Source: a virus
IMG/VR virus record: IMGVR_UViG_3300010149_000001
Coordinates: 1-64,000 of that record
Length of the DNA: 64,000 bases
Direction: 5' to 3' (one strand)
The notes under the pieces were generated by a model, which was not told the origin of the DNA, did not search any database, and saw only the letters and a list, made by a program, of their open reading frames with translations. The stretch's first letter is position 1, and each line of letters starts with the position of its first letter. Below are positions 8,094 to 16,159 of the stretch, one piece after another. The translations under genes were made by a program, and so were the position numbers.

Positions 8094-9278
8094 ATGAAAG
8101 TTCCATACATCTCAGCGACACGACTCAAAATGGCAAAGGATTGCACTCTTGCGTATGAGTTTCAGTATGACCCAAGTGGCGAATCTGAACGCATTCTCAA
8201 GAAGAAATCCAACCACCCAGAGAACACTCAAGCGGCTCGCTTGGGGAACATTGTTCACGGTGCGCTTGAGGATTGGAGATTGCCAGATGCAAAGACAGGC
8301 AAACCAACCAAGCCAAAGTTTGGTGCATTGATGCGCCATTATGAACTCTGGGCGGCAAAGCCAGAGTTCGCTGTGGACTTTGAGTTCTATCAAGACGGCA
8401 AACAGATGCTCAAGCGATGGTTTGACCGCAGAGGCAAAAGCCCTGTCCGTGTCTATGCAACAGAGCAACCGATGGGTCAACATAACGCACCATTCATTCT
8501 GGACAATGGAGTCCCTATCTATGGATTCATTGACTTGATTCTTGAGCATAAGGATGGCACGATTGAACTCGTGGACTACAAGACCAACCGATTGCATAAG
8601 ACTCAGAATGAAGCAGACACCGATGTTCAAGCGGGGATATACCTCTCTTGGGCGAGGCAGATGTTCCCAGACAGACCACTCAGATTCACCTTCGATATGA
8701 TTCGCTGGAGTCCTGTATCAACCGTCTGGACTGACGAACAGATTGACTCATTCGGTGGTTGGCTCAAGGCTCAGTATGAATCCATCAAGGTTCTGGATAA
8801 GGGCAAAGCAACGCTCGGAGATTCGTGCAAATGGTGTGCGTATCAGAGCATCTGTCCAGAAGTTCAGACGCTGATATTCAAGGGCGCATTCGACCTCGTT
8901 GCATCTGACTTTGACAATGACGATGAACAATTGGATGCTCTGGCAACCATCAAGGCGGCTCAAGGAATCCTCAACAAGCGAAGGTCGGTCATTGAAAAAG
9001 AACTCAAGGGCAGACTGAATCCACTTGACCACACAGAGACTATCGAGACCGATACATGGTCTGTGGAATACATCAAGAAGGAACGCTCTGAGTTCATTCC
9101 ATCTGAGGTTCAACGAATTGTTCCACCAGCGGTGTTTGGACAAATCACATCTCTGAGCAAAGCGGCTGTCGAGCGTGTGTTGCCTATCCTCCCAGAAGAG
9201 ATGGCGAAGCGTGTCATGGACACTCAAATCAAGAAACCATACAACGCCATGACCATCAAGCGCAAGAAACAGGACTGA
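8094..9278 (+). CDS. Cas4/RecB-like PD-(D/E)XK nuclease with iron-sulphur cysteines
   Basis: 394 residues, starting MKVPYISATRLKMAKDCTLA. Nuclease motifs appear in order: LGNIVHGALEDW (about 53-64, motif with catalytic His), YGFIDLILE (Asp of the PD strand) and GTIELVDYKTNR (E-x-D-Y-K). One N-terminal cysteine (CTLAYEF) and a C-terminal CKWCAYQSICPE cluster match the 4Fe-4S arrangement of Cas4, AddB and related end-processing exonucleases. About 130 residues follow the cluster, so it is longer than a plain Cas4. With Sak4 and SSB candidates it likely resects DNA ends for recombination or packaging. Confidence 0.75.
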   Translation: MKVPYISATRLKMAKDCTLAYEFQYDPSGESERILKKKSNHPENTQAARLGNIVHGALEDWRLPDAKTGKPTKPKFGALMRHYELWAAKPEFAVDFEFYQDGKQMLKRWFDRRGKSPVRVYATEQPMGQHNAPFILDNGVPIYGFIDLILEHKDGTIELVDYKTNRLHKTQNEADTDVQAGIYLSWARQMFPDRPLRFTFDMIRWSPVSTVWTDEQIDSFGGWLKAQYESIKVLDKGKATLGDSCKWCAYQSICPEVQTLIFKGAFDLVASDFDNDDEQLDALATIKAAQGILNKRRSVIEKELKGRLNPLDHTETIETDTWSVEYIKKERSEFIPSEVQRIVPPAVFGQITSLSKAAVERVLPILPEEMAKRVMDTQIKKPYNAMTIKRKKQD

Positions 9279-9330
9279 AACAGTCCCAATCGGGGCGAAC
9301 TCTTTTGACCTTGACCGATGTGGTTGGCGT

Positions 9331-9678
9331 GTGGCAGAGGACAAACCAGACGACAACGAAGTCCCATCATCCAAGTATGGGACACGCAGGTTTGGTCGCT
9401 TAGGTCGTCATGATGGGCGCAACATCAAGCGGCTATGGAAGGCCATGATACAGGCTGGGGCTGTCCATCCAGACGGCAATCCGCTGTCATCCACAGAGGT
9501 TCTGAACCTGCCCAACCAACCATTCTCTATGAACGCCTTGACCAACCACTTGGCGAACAAACCCTATCTCTTCGTTGAGATGGGCAGAGTTCGTGTCGCT
9601 GGTCTGGATGGCAAAACGACTTATGACCAATCCACATGGGTTGCTCGCCCAGATGCTTTTGACCATTTGAAAAAGTGA
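9331..9678 (+). CDS. basic winged-helix-like hypothetical protein
   Basis: 115 residues. The GTG start at 9331 lies 30 nt after a weak TCTTTTGACC box. RRFGRLGRHDGRNIKRLW is basic, and MNALTNHLANKPYLFVEMGR resembles a recognition helix and wing, so DNA binding is possible. A 7-bp hairpin follows the stop codon. No named family is recognised. Confidence 0.45.
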   Translation: MAEDKPDDNEVPSSKYGTRRFGRLGRHDGRNIKRLWKAMIQAGAVHPDGNPLSSTEVLNLPNQPFSMNALTNHLANKPYLFVEMGRVRVAGLDGKTTYDQSTWVARPDAFDHLKK

Positions 9679-9680
9679 AT

Positions 9681-9696
9681 CTGTCAATTTTGACAG
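9681..9696 (+). terminator. short palindromic hairpin after the 9331-9678 gene
   Basis: CTGTCAA, a TT loop and TTGACAG form a perfect 7-bp hairpin followed by AAAA, 3 nt after a stop codon. It may mark a transcript end or a protein site. The rest of 9697-9780 shows no convincing gene. Confidence 0.4.
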
Positions 9697-9780
9697 AAAA
9701 TCGTTTGCTCAAAAAATGGAACTCTGGAGGTTTGCACTATCCGCATATCGGTGTCAATATGCAAGACCCCCCAAAAGCAA

Positions 9781-9818
9781 GGAACAAAACCATTGAGATT
9801 GCGACATCTTCATATACC
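9781..9818 (+). promoter_or_regulatory. promoter with 19-bp upstream element
   Basis: GGAACAAAACCATTGAGAT (9781-9799), 9-nt spacer, TATA-like TTCATATACC (9809-9818), 29 nt to ATG 9838. The sequence around the start (ACGCAAGGATATGAGCC) also recurs at three minus-strand genes. Confidence 0.7.
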
Positions 9819-9837
9819 CCTAAGCCCACGCAAGGAT

Positions 9838-9966
9838 ATGAGCCGATACAGCGCACCACTTATCCGCATCCCAGCCAAACTCTGGGTTTGCATTTTGCCT
9901 GTGCTGTTCCCATTGACAATCGTTTGGTTGCCTTTGGTTTTGGCTGATGTTATTGAAATATATTGA
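9838..9966 (+). CDS. 42-residue single-pass membrane protein
   Basis: The start was set by the promoter 29 nt upstream. After MSRYSAPLIRIPAK, residues 15-37 form one strongly hydrophobic helix (LWVCILPVLFPLTIVWLPLV) with a short C-terminus. The basic N-terminus suggests N-in topology. Such tiny membrane proteins in archaeal viruses can be lysis, exclusion or anti-defence factors; none is recognisable here. The shared regulon promoter and near-identical start region with minus-strand genes argue that it is real. Confidence 0.6.
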   Translation: MSRYSAPLIRIPAKLWVCILPVLFPLTIVWLPLVLADVIEIY

Positions 9967-9973
9967 ATAGGAG

Positions 9974-10372
9974 ATGAATGAAATGAGCAAAGCAAGAATC
10001 GCAGAATTGATTGAAGAACTGACCAACAAGACCGACACCCCATTGTTTGAGGCTAACACCGAAGGCAGACTTGGTGGCGGTATGCCACAGACCATTGGCT
10101 ACAACAATGTGTTTGCTGGTGCAAAGGGAATCCGAATCCTCACAGGTGCTGGAATCCCTCGCAAGTTCATCAACACCAAAGAAACATGGGGCAACGGCAG
10201 ATTCCCAACACGCTCTGCTTATGCTAAAATCGAGTTCCCTCATCACACCTCTCGTGATGACCAGACCTGCCTCTGTGGTTGCATGGAGATTGGTTCAGAG
10301 ATTGTCAAGACACTCCAAGAGATGGGCATCAAATCCCAGATGGGTGGCCGCACTTCTTGGCTTGACCGCTGA
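9974..10372 (+). CDS. hypothetical protein with CLCGC motif
   Basis: 132 residues; AGGAG lies a few bases upstream of ATG 9974. A helical N-terminus (ARIAELIEELTNKT) is followed by a Gly-rich segment and TCLCGCMEIGSEIV near residue 100, which may bind metal. Codon use is of the highly expressed type. It sits just before the PCNA-like gene, separated by its own promoter. No family recognised. Confidence 0.5.
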   Translation: MNEMSKARIAELIEELTNKTDTPLFEANTEGRLGGGMPQTIGYNNVFAGAKGIRILTGAGIPRKFINTKETWGNGRFPTRSAYAKIEFPHHTSRDDQTCLCGCMEIGSEIVKTLQEMGIKSQMGGRTSWLDR

Positions 10373-10376
10373 GTGC

Positions 10377-10386
10377 TTCATAAGGG
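10377..10386 (+). promoter_or_regulatory. TATA box for the PCNA-like gene
   Basis: TTCATAAGGG then TGGG; 31 nt to ATG 10408. Confidence 0.65.
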
Positions 10387-10407
10387 TGGGAATCCCCCCT
10401 GTGGGAT

Positions 10408-11211
10408 ATGAGCATCACGCCAAACTCGTCTGAACTGAGCCGAACTGCTGACATCATGGTGTCGGCTGATGAATTAAGTGCATCCCTATCTGCCATCATC
10501 ACGGACAATCCACCAGCACCTGTGCGGCTGATGCTCACCCAATCCACAGGCTTGAGCGTCTGGACTTATGACAATGCCAAGACTCTCCAAGTTCTGGTTG
10601 ACAACAAGCGGCTCAAAGGACTCAAGGTCAAAGACGACTGTATTTTGTTGGTCGAACCCAAAGCATTCTCTGAACTGCTGTCGGCCAAGTTCTCTGGTCA
10701 GAATGTTCGCATCCAGACATCGGCAAACAAGCCCATCACAGTCAAAACAAAGGCTGGTGGACAGGCTGTGTATCATGCGGCTGATGAGGATGAATGCCAT
10801 ACCGTTCCAGACCATTGGAGGCTCAAGAAGGACTCCAGCGGCACATACACATATCCGATGTTTGAGGATGAGTCCAGCACCTTGATTGTCAAGGTATCTC
10901 GCTCTGAACTCCAGCGTGGATTGGTTGACATGCAAGTGGCGAAAGCACCGTATGTCGTGTTTAGTTTTGGCAAGAAGTCAACCTGCTCATCTGGGCATTG
11001 GGGGGCAAAGTCAAATCAATCCACTTCACCGATTGAAGCAGACATCATACAAGGCTCTGGAGAGGTCTGTTTCACCTCCAACCTCACTACTATCCTCAAG
11101 GCTCTTGACGGCGATTCTATCACCATTCAGAAGCATGATAAAGGGACATTCCTTGTCCTTGATGCTGACACCACATCTATCGTGGCGACAGAGGCAATCC
11201 GTGAGGTGTGA
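10408..11211 (+). CDS. pcn: PCNA-like sliding clamp
   Basis: 267 residues, close to the usual 245-260 of archaeal PCNA. The order of segments fits two clamp half-domains: an N-terminal strand-rich part (IMVSADELSASLSAIITDN...VRLMLTQSTGLSVWTYD) and a C-terminal GSGEVCFTSNLTTILKALDG, then DSITIQKHDKGTFLVLDADT, which resembles the final PCNA helix and strands. Sequence identity is low, so the call rests on length, strand pattern and context: primase, clamp loader and PolB follow. A viral clamp is expected where RFC subunits are encoded. Confidence 0.55.
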   Translation: MSITPNSSELSRTADIMVSADELSASLSAIITDNPPAPVRLMLTQSTGLSVWTYDNAKTLQVLVDNKRLKGLKVKDDCILLVEPKAFSELLSAKFSGQNVRIQTSANKPITVKTKAGGQAVYHAADEDECHTVPDHWRLKKDSSGTYTYPMFEDESSTLIVKVSRSELQRGLVDMQVAKAPYVVFSFGKKSTCSSGHWGAKSNQSTSPIEADIIQGSGEVCFTSNLTTILKALDGDSITIQKHDKGTFLVLDADTTSIVATEAIREV

Positions 11212-11214
11212 AAC

Positions 11215-11460
11215 ATGAGTGGACTATACGACCCAAACAAGAACAAGTTTGACCTCAATGCGGCTGAAATGATGCTTGGCATTGATGATAATGAACGCAA
11301 CAGAATCCGCATGGCGGTTGCCATTGACTTGCTTCTGGCTCACGCTGGAATCACGGATGAGCAAATCAAGAAAGCGTATGAAGAACGCATCAAGAATGAT
11401 GTGTCAGACACAGCGGCCACTCTGTCATCCCTCGTCGGTTCATTTGAGAAGGATGATTGA
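11215..11460 (+). CDS. small helical protein between clamp and primase
   Basis: 81 residues starting 3 nt after the PCNA-like stop, with GAGGTGTGA as ribosome-binding site. The sequence is acidic and almost all helical (EMMLGIDDNERNRIRMAVAI, EEQIKKAYEERIK-like). It could be an accessory subunit of the clamp or primase, but only the position suggests this. Confidence 0.5.
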   Translation: MSGLYDPNKNKFDLNAAEMMLGIDDNERNRIRMAVAIDLLLAHAGITDEQIKKAYEERIKNDVSDTAATLSSLVGSFEKDD

Positions 11461-11472
11461 GAGTGATAATCA

Positions 11473-12651
11473 ATGATGCCCAGATTCAAGGACTTCGACA
11501 GGCTCTGTCATCATCTGGGATTCTCAACATTCCCTCGCTCAATCGGCAATCCTCGTCAGAACTTCACATACACGACTGAGGACATCTGGAGTCAGATGCG
11601 AAAGTGGAATGGCGAATCCTCGTGCTTCATCTCGACTCAAGGATATGAGAACCTAATCTATGAGCAGGGCGGCAGACAAGTGCCTCGCTCAATCATCTAT
11701 GGTCTGACATTCTTTGACTTCGACCACGAGACAAAAGCAGAGAACGCCTTTGCTGATGCCCAGAGATTGAGTCAGTTCCTTCGCCAGCATAATGTCGCAC
11801 ATTGGGTGCAATACAGCGGCTCTAAGGGGTATCATTTGCAGATAGTCCACGAGCCAACCAGATTCAAGTTTGACCCTAAAGACGGGTCAGCAGAGAACCT
11901 CAGAGAGATTATTCACCAAGTCCAAGCACATCTGAAAACCACACTTGGTCTGAACACATTGGATGCTCAAACAATGGGCGACCCAAAGCGACTTTGCAGA
12001 ATGCCGTTCACAGCCCATGTTGACAGACACGGCAAAACCTCTGGGCGTTATGCGACACCTATTGAACTCGATACGCTGGATGAAGTCAGCCATGATGAAA
12101 TCGTGAAATCAGCAACCACTCCAAACTTCTTTTTCCCAACAATCTCTGGAGACAAACTGAATCTCAAGGACTTCATTGATTTGATTGGGGTCAATCTGTC
12201 AGCACCAGAGACCAGAATCAAACCGATGATTGAGTATGACTTTGGATTCAACGATGTCAAATCAGAGACAGCCAGATTCCTCGCCAGCATGGACAACAAG
12301 TGCATGGGCGTGGTCAATGAACTCAAGAGAAGGAATCCCAATCATAAGGCCAGAGTTCACTCAGCGATGTTTGCCAAGAGCATTGGCATCACTCCAGAAG
12401 CCTTTGAACGCATCTGGGTATCAATCGGTCAGAAGGTTGGATATGTGGACTTGCATAACGCTGAGTATCGTGCGTTTCAGATGGCATCCATCTTTGACAA
12501 CGAGCGTATGACAACGCCAGCATCATGCTCAACACTCAAGCGAGATGGTTGCTGTGTCGGTGCTATCTGTCCCAAGTTCAAGGACACAGAAGAGTTCTAT
12601 GCAGACCAAGAATCAAGCAGAAAAATCAAACGAAGGTGGCGAAAAAAATGA
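11473..12651 (+). CDS. priS: archaeo-eukaryotic primase, small-subunit type
   Basis: 392 residues. The catalytic motif FFDFDHE (about residues 78-84) gives the metal-binding D-x-D. YSGSKGYHLQIVHEP (about 114-128) is the SxGxxH nucleotide motif, and RLCRMPFTAHVDRHGKTSG resembles the third conserved block. The C-terminal TPASCSTLKRDGCCVGAICP has four cysteines and reads like the end of the PriL iron-sulphur domain, suggesting a fused or condensed PriS-PriL enzyme. It would synthesise primers for the family B polymerase. GAGTGAT precedes the start; the end overlaps the XPF-type nuclease gene by 4 nt. Confidence 0.8.
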   Translation: MMPRFKDFDRLCHHLGFSTFPRSIGNPRQNFTYTTEDIWSQMRKWNGESSCFISTQGYENLIYEQGGRQVPRSIIYGLTFFDFDHETKAENAFADAQRLSQFLRQHNVAHWVQYSGSKGYHLQIVHEPTRFKFDPKDGSAENLREIIHQVQAHLKTTLGLNTLDAQTMGDPKRLCRMPFTAHVDRHGKTSGRYATPIELDTLDEVSHDEIVKSATTPNFFFPTISGDKLNLKDFIDLIGVNLSAPETRIKPMIEYDFGFNDVKSETARFLASMDNKCMGVVNELKRRNPNHKARVHSAMFAKSIGITPEAFERIWVSIGQKVGYVDLHNAEYRAFQMASIFDNERMTTPASCSTLKRDGCCVGAICPKFKDTEEFYADQESSRKIKRRWRKK

Positions 12652-13508
12652 GCAGAAAGACAAAGAAAAAGACGGACTTCTTGAAGTCAGATGACGAGAT
12701 TAACGACAGACTTGATGGCAATCTGAGTCAGCGACTTGGATTGTTGCGAGCAATCATGTCAGAACTGAATATCGAATGGGCGGATATTGGACTCAATACT
12801 CTGTCTGGCAAGAATCTGGTCAGCAGGGCTGGCGCAGAACAAATCGGCACAGCAATTGTTGGTGAACTTCTGGGTCGCCAGCGAAAGGTTGACCATCGTG
12901 AACATTGGCTCATCAAGTCATATCTGGCTGGACTTGGATTTGAAATCAGCCACCTTCACACAGGACAGGGCGATGTTGCATCCAGCAAGGTCAGCATCGA
13001 GCGAAAGGAGGATGACCTTCTGCCATCACTCTTTGACGACAGGAGGCTCAGACAATTGGGGGCTATGCGTGAAGAAGCAGAACACTCATTCATCGTCATC
13101 ACCAAGTCATGGGAGGACATCAAACGAGATGCGGCTGAGAAGAATATGTCAACCAGAACTCTGCTTGGCTACATCGCCAGCCTTTGCTCAATCGGCTATC
13201 CTCCGATATTCATGCCAGACCATTATGATGCGGCGAATCTGATGCACAGAATCGTTGAAAAAATCGAGGATGACAAGACCAGAATGTATGTTCCCAGACC
13301 CAAAGCACCCAAGCCCAAAGAGTATCGAGATGCGATGGTTGAGGCTCTGCCAAAGGTCGGCTATCAGACCAGAAAGAAACTGATTGAGAAGTTTGGTTCT
13401 CTGGCTGGGATTGCCAACGCAACCGTTGAGCAGTTCAAGGAGATTGAAGGAATCGGTTCTGCCACAGCAGAGAAGGTTTATGCTGTATTCCACGAGGGAG
13501 ACCTATGA
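12648..13508 (+). CDS. XPF/ERCC4-type structure-specific nuclease with helix-hairpin-helix
   Basis: 286 residues. ATG 12648 overlaps the primase stop. Residues 110-125 carry VSIERKEDDLLPSLFDDRR, matching the ERKx3D nuclease signature of XPF, Mus81 and Hef. The C-terminal 55 residues (KVGYQTRKKLIEKFGSLAGI and FKEIEGIGSATAEKVY) form two HhH motifs that bind flapped or branched DNA. There is no helicase domain, as in short archaeal XPF. A role in cleaving replication or recombination intermediates with the Sak4-like protein is likely. Confidence 0.8.
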   Translation: MSRKTKKKTDFLKSDDEINDRLDGNLSQRLGLLRAIMSELNIEWADIGLNTLSGKNLVSRAGAEQIGTAIVGELLGRQRKVDHREHWLIKSYLAGLGFEISHLHTGQGDVASSKVSIERKEDDLLPSLFDDRRLRQLGAMREEAEHSFIVITKSWEDIKRDAAEKNMSTRTLLGYIASLCSIGYPPIFMPDHYDAANLMHRIVEKIEDDKTRMYVPRPKAPKPKEYRDAMVEALPKVGYQTRKKLIEKFGSLAGIANATVEQFKEIEGIGSATAEKVYAVFHEGDL

Positions 13509-14335
13509 GCAAGAAGTTCATCATCCACAGGCGAGACAAGTTCAACGCTGGAGACATGGCATCATGTCCCAAGCAGTATTTTGAATGGCTTGACGATTGG
13601 CAGGTCATTGACATCACAGGAATCCAATGGTTCAATCTCAACGATTCTCATGTGATTCTGGGAGGTGGAGGACTTCTCTATGACGACTTTGAGCCGTTCA
13701 TGATGAAAATACTTGGGTCAAGATTGAGGTCGCTCACACTCTGGGGAATCGGCAGAAACCGACACGGCAGAGATGACACAGACCTGCCCAGATTTGGTCA
13801 GATGTTGCTGGACAAAGCAGACTTGGTTGGACTCAGAGATTGCATGATTCACGATGATTGGATTCCCTGCCCATCTGTGATGCACCATCTGTTTGATGAA
13901 CCGATGAAAAAGAATGGCAAAATGGCTGTCCAGCACAGAGAGGACAGGTTCAGATGGAAACCACCAACCGACTTCATGGAGGTCAAAATGCAAGGCAACA
14001 TTGATGCTCTGATTGAAGAGATTGCCAGCGCAGAGGTTGTCATGTCATCGTCATATCACGGTGCGCTCTGGGGGCTATGTGCGGGTGCAAGGACATGCTC
14101 TGTCAATGGATTCAGTCAGAAGTTCAAACATGGATTGCCTCACACAGTTTTCCACACAGAAGTTCATGACACAGCAAACAAGAATTGGATGACTCCATCC
14201 TTCTTTGATTCGATTCCAGAAAACAAAACTTGGCTGGCAGAAGCCAGAAAGCGCAGTATCGAGTTCAATACGCAAGTGCAAGAACTCGTTTCCAGAACCG
14301 ACTTCTCGATTTATGACCACACTCTGAACAAATGA
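13505..14335 (+). CDS. polysaccharide pyruvyl transferase family protein
   Basis: 276 residues; the ATG overlaps the nuclease stop. GDMASCPKQYF near the start, VILGGGGLLYDDFEPFMMK (about 50-68), LTLWGIGRNRHG and the C-terminal VVMSSSYHGALWGLCAGART followed by a conserved Phe-Lys-His context match the PS_pyruv_trans fold, in which the SxYHG loop binds the donor. Members add pyruvate ketals to glycans; viral copies may modify virion or host surface sugars. Lying inside a replication operon is unusual. The glycosyltransferase at 58172-59488 could be a partner. Confidence 0.75.
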   Translation: MSKKFIIHRRDKFNAGDMASCPKQYFEWLDDWQVIDITGIQWFNLNDSHVILGGGGLLYDDFEPFMMKILGSRLRSLTLWGIGRNRHGRDDTDLPRFGQMLLDKADLVGLRDCMIHDDWIPCPSVMHHLFDEPMKKNGKMAVQHREDRFRWKPPTDFMEVKMQGNIDALIEEIASAEVVMSSSYHGALWGLCAGARTCSVNGFSQKFKHGLPHTVFHTEVHDTANKNWMTPSFFDSIPENKTWLAEARKRSIEFNTQVQELVSRTDFSIYDHTLNK

Positions 14336-14371
14336 AAACGGGGTCGGCGTTGTCTTTTTTGCTCAAAATAG

Positions 14372-14407
14372 GGAACAAAAGCGTTGATATTCAGAACTCT
14401 TTATAGG
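14372..14407 (+). promoter_or_regulatory. promoter with 19-bp upstream element, first of a duplicated pair
   Basis: GGAACAAAAGCGTTGATAT (14372-14390), 8-nt spacer, CTTTATAGG (14399-14407), 30 nt to ATG 14429. Most of the span into the first codons is similar to the promoter at 15028-15064. Confidence 0.7.
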
Positions 14408-14428
14408 GGGGAACTGCCAGCATCAAAC

Positions 14429-15013
14429 ATGGCGCAAGCGGCGACAATCAACATGAGCGCAAACAAGCGCACTCTATGGGAAAACACGCAAGTGTCCATT
14501 CCTGTTGTTGGTGAAATGTCGGCACTTGAAGCAATTGAGTTCCTCGCTGAATCATGCACCACCATGATTGCTCAATCATACGGGGTCAAACTGCCTAAAG
14601 TTCGATTCACTTTCAGACAAAAGCAATCCGCCAAGACTCAGACCGCTGAGAACATTGACTTTGAATACGGTGCATTGTTTCACTTTCCAGACTCATCCAC
14701 TCGACGAACTGTTGACATCTCAATGAACTACAAGTTCAGCGACTTGACAGAACTGTCCAACAACGACTTGACAACCGATGAAGGACAAATGCTTATCCAC
14801 AGCATCATCCGAATGATGTGCCACGAACTCATCCACGCCAAGCAATACGCCTCTGGAGAATTGAACACCAACATGGATGGCGACTATATCTGGAACGGAG
14901 AAGTCGTTTCAATCAACACTCCATACATGGAACAACCTCACGAGATTGAAGCACATGACGGCGACGGATTCTATGCTGAACACATGATGGCCTTCATCAT
15001 GGCACACCAATGA
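14429..15013 (+). CDS. HExxH zinc metallopeptidase-like protein
   Basis: 194 residues starting MAQAATINM; the start was set by promoter spacing. MMCHELIHAKQYASGE (about 130-145) is an HELIH zinc motif. A downstream PHEIEAHDGDGFYAEH supplies the third, acidic ligand, as in phage SprT-like and minor metallopeptidases that read HEL-H-KQY...PWEIEA. It may cleave host proteins or process virion proteins. Codon use is of the highly expressed class. Its promoter and first codons are duplicated before the next gene, although the two proteins are unrelated. Confidence 0.7.
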   Translation: MAQAATINMSANKRTLWENTQVSIPVVGEMSALEAIEFLAESCTTMIAQSYGVKLPKVRFTFRQKQSAKTQTAENIDFEYGALFHFPDSSTRRTVDISMNYKFSDLTELSNNDLTTDEGQMLIHSIIRMMCHELIHAKQYASGELNTNMDGDYIWNGEVVSINTPYMEQPHEIEAHDGDGFYAEHMMAFIMAHQ

Positions 15014-15027
15014 TTGAGCCGAATATA

Positions 15028-15064
15028 GGAACAATAGCATTGATATTGCGAAGTCCTTAATAGG
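15028..15064 (+). promoter_or_regulatory. promoter with 19-bp upstream element, second of a duplicated pair
   Basis: GGAACAATAGCATTGATAT (15028-15046), 8-nt spacer, CCTTAATAGG (15055-15064), then GGGGAACTCCC; 30 nt to ATG 15085. Confidence 0.7.
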
Positions 15065-15084
15065 GGGAACTCCCAGCACTAATC

Positions 15085-15453
15085 ATGGCGCAAGCGACCA
15101 CCCACTCCCTTCAACGAGCCGACGAGAGACTTGTTGGTGCAGAAGCACAGAAGGTCAACCAAGCAATCGCATCTGCTTGCGCTAAATACGGTAACAAGTC
15201 CATTGGCATCATCGCTCACCGCTTAGACTCCCAGAGAGGACAAGCATGGGGCAACAAGTCCAACGGCGACTGTGTTGTAGCAATTGTTCGCAACGGACAG
15301 GTCAAGACTGTCTATCTCCGCAGAGCAACCCAGACCTTCGACCTTTCAGTCAGCCGCACCGATGTATTGGTTGACATGACAGGAACTGTCTTGAAAGCAC
15401 CAATCATGGGTCGCCAGAACCGTGATGTCCCATTCAACCCATTCAACATGTGA
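15085..15453 (+). CDS. hypothetical protein, possibly DUF4258-like
   Basis: 122 residues, MAQATTHSLQRADERLVGAE at the start. The H-x2-R-x2-ER pattern plus a later CVVAIVRNGQVKTVYLRR strand pair resembles small DUF4258/BrnT-like proteins (HALERMEER...VVVTVYR), a fold seen in RelE-type toxins and stand-alone viral proteins. The match is weak. It shares its promoter type and the MAQA start with the upstream metallopeptidase gene. Confidence 0.45.
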   Translation: MAQATTHSLQRADERLVGAEAQKVNQAIASACAKYGNKSIGIIAHRLDSQRGQAWGNKSNGDCVVAIVRNGQVKTVYLRRATQTFDLSVSRTDVLVDMTGTVLKAPIMGRQNRDVPFNPFNM

Positions 15454-15462
15454 GATGATACA

Positions 15463-15714
15463 ATGAGCCTTGACAACCCAAACCAAATTGACCTAAACGA
15501 CTATGACATTCCAGAGACCTATGAGTTCAGAGGCTATGAGTATGACCTATGGAGAGCGACCACAGAAGAGTGGTATGCTCGCACAGAAGCACACGGAGTC
15601 CGTGATGGCTACGCAGAGCGCATGTATGGCGTGAACCGAGCATGTGTCAAGAAGTGGGTCATTGACGGCGTTGAAATCTGGTGCGTCTATGCTCGCTATG
15701 TCAGCGGCTACTGA
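15463..15714 (+). CDS. 83-residue acidic aromatic hypothetical protein
   Basis: The start follows the previous stop by 9 nt with a TGAGATGAT-type ribosome-binding site. The product is rich in Tyr and Trp (YEFRGYEYDLWRATTEEWY) with one cysteine pair spread over 20 residues. No family is recognised; expression is coupled to 15085-15453. Confidence 0.5.
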   Translation: MSLDNPNQIDLNDYDIPETYEFRGYEYDLWRATTEEWYARTEAHGVRDGYAERMYGVNRACVKKWVIDGVEIWCVYARYVSGY

Positions 15715-15725
15715 GAGGGATTACA

Positions 15726-16130
15726 ATGATAACTAAGACAATGAAGGGCGAATGGTCTCAAGCAACATGGGATTCATATCCTCTGAATACATTGGTTCGC
15801 TTTGATAGTGAGAAGTATTTCAAAATGCCAAACGGTCATGTCGCACATATCTCTGACAACACCGCTGACATATATCACGATTGGAACAACGCTGTTGGAT
15901 GCGATGAACAAATTATTTTCCATACGGTGAAAATTGTTCCAGAAGCGATGGAGTTTCAAGGCGAAACAAAAGACAAAATGTTCACGCCAACGACTCGCCA
16001 TGACGAGCGAGGATTCACCAGCAAAAGCACTCTGACAGACATCATCACATACCTAAGCAACGACTATGCTGGTGAAGTGGCGAGTGAGGTTCAGAACCAT
16101 CAGACTCACATCACACTATACAAGGATTGA
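15726..16130 (+). CDS. hypothetical protein
   Basis: 134 residues. ATG 15726 is preceded by GAGAGGGATT and is the first in-frame methionine after the upstream stop. It is a soluble mixed alpha/beta sequence with a His-rich C-terminus (NHQTHITLYKD). Its final codons contain the TATA box of the RFC gene. No motif recognised. Confidence 0.5.
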   Translation: MITKTMKGEWSQATWDSYPLNTLVRFDSEKYFKMPNGHVAHISDNTADIYHDWNNAVGCDEQIIFHTVKIVPEAMEFQGETKDKMFTPTTRHDERGFTSKSTLTDIITYLSNDYAGEVASEVQNHQTHITLYKD

Positions 16131-16139
16131 TTATAACGG
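16130..16139 (+). promoter_or_regulatory. TATA box for the RFC small-subunit gene
   Basis: ATTATAACGG then TGGG; 30 nt to ATG 16160, which decides against a TTG start at 16127. Confidence 0.65.
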
Positions 16140-16159
16140 TGGGACAATCCCCTCAGAGT

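Noticed and set aside
9675-9947. 90-codon frame across the promoter of the small membrane protein
   Set aside because: Runs through the hairpin, the 19-bp element and the TATA box; the 42-residue membrane protein in the other frame is better supported.
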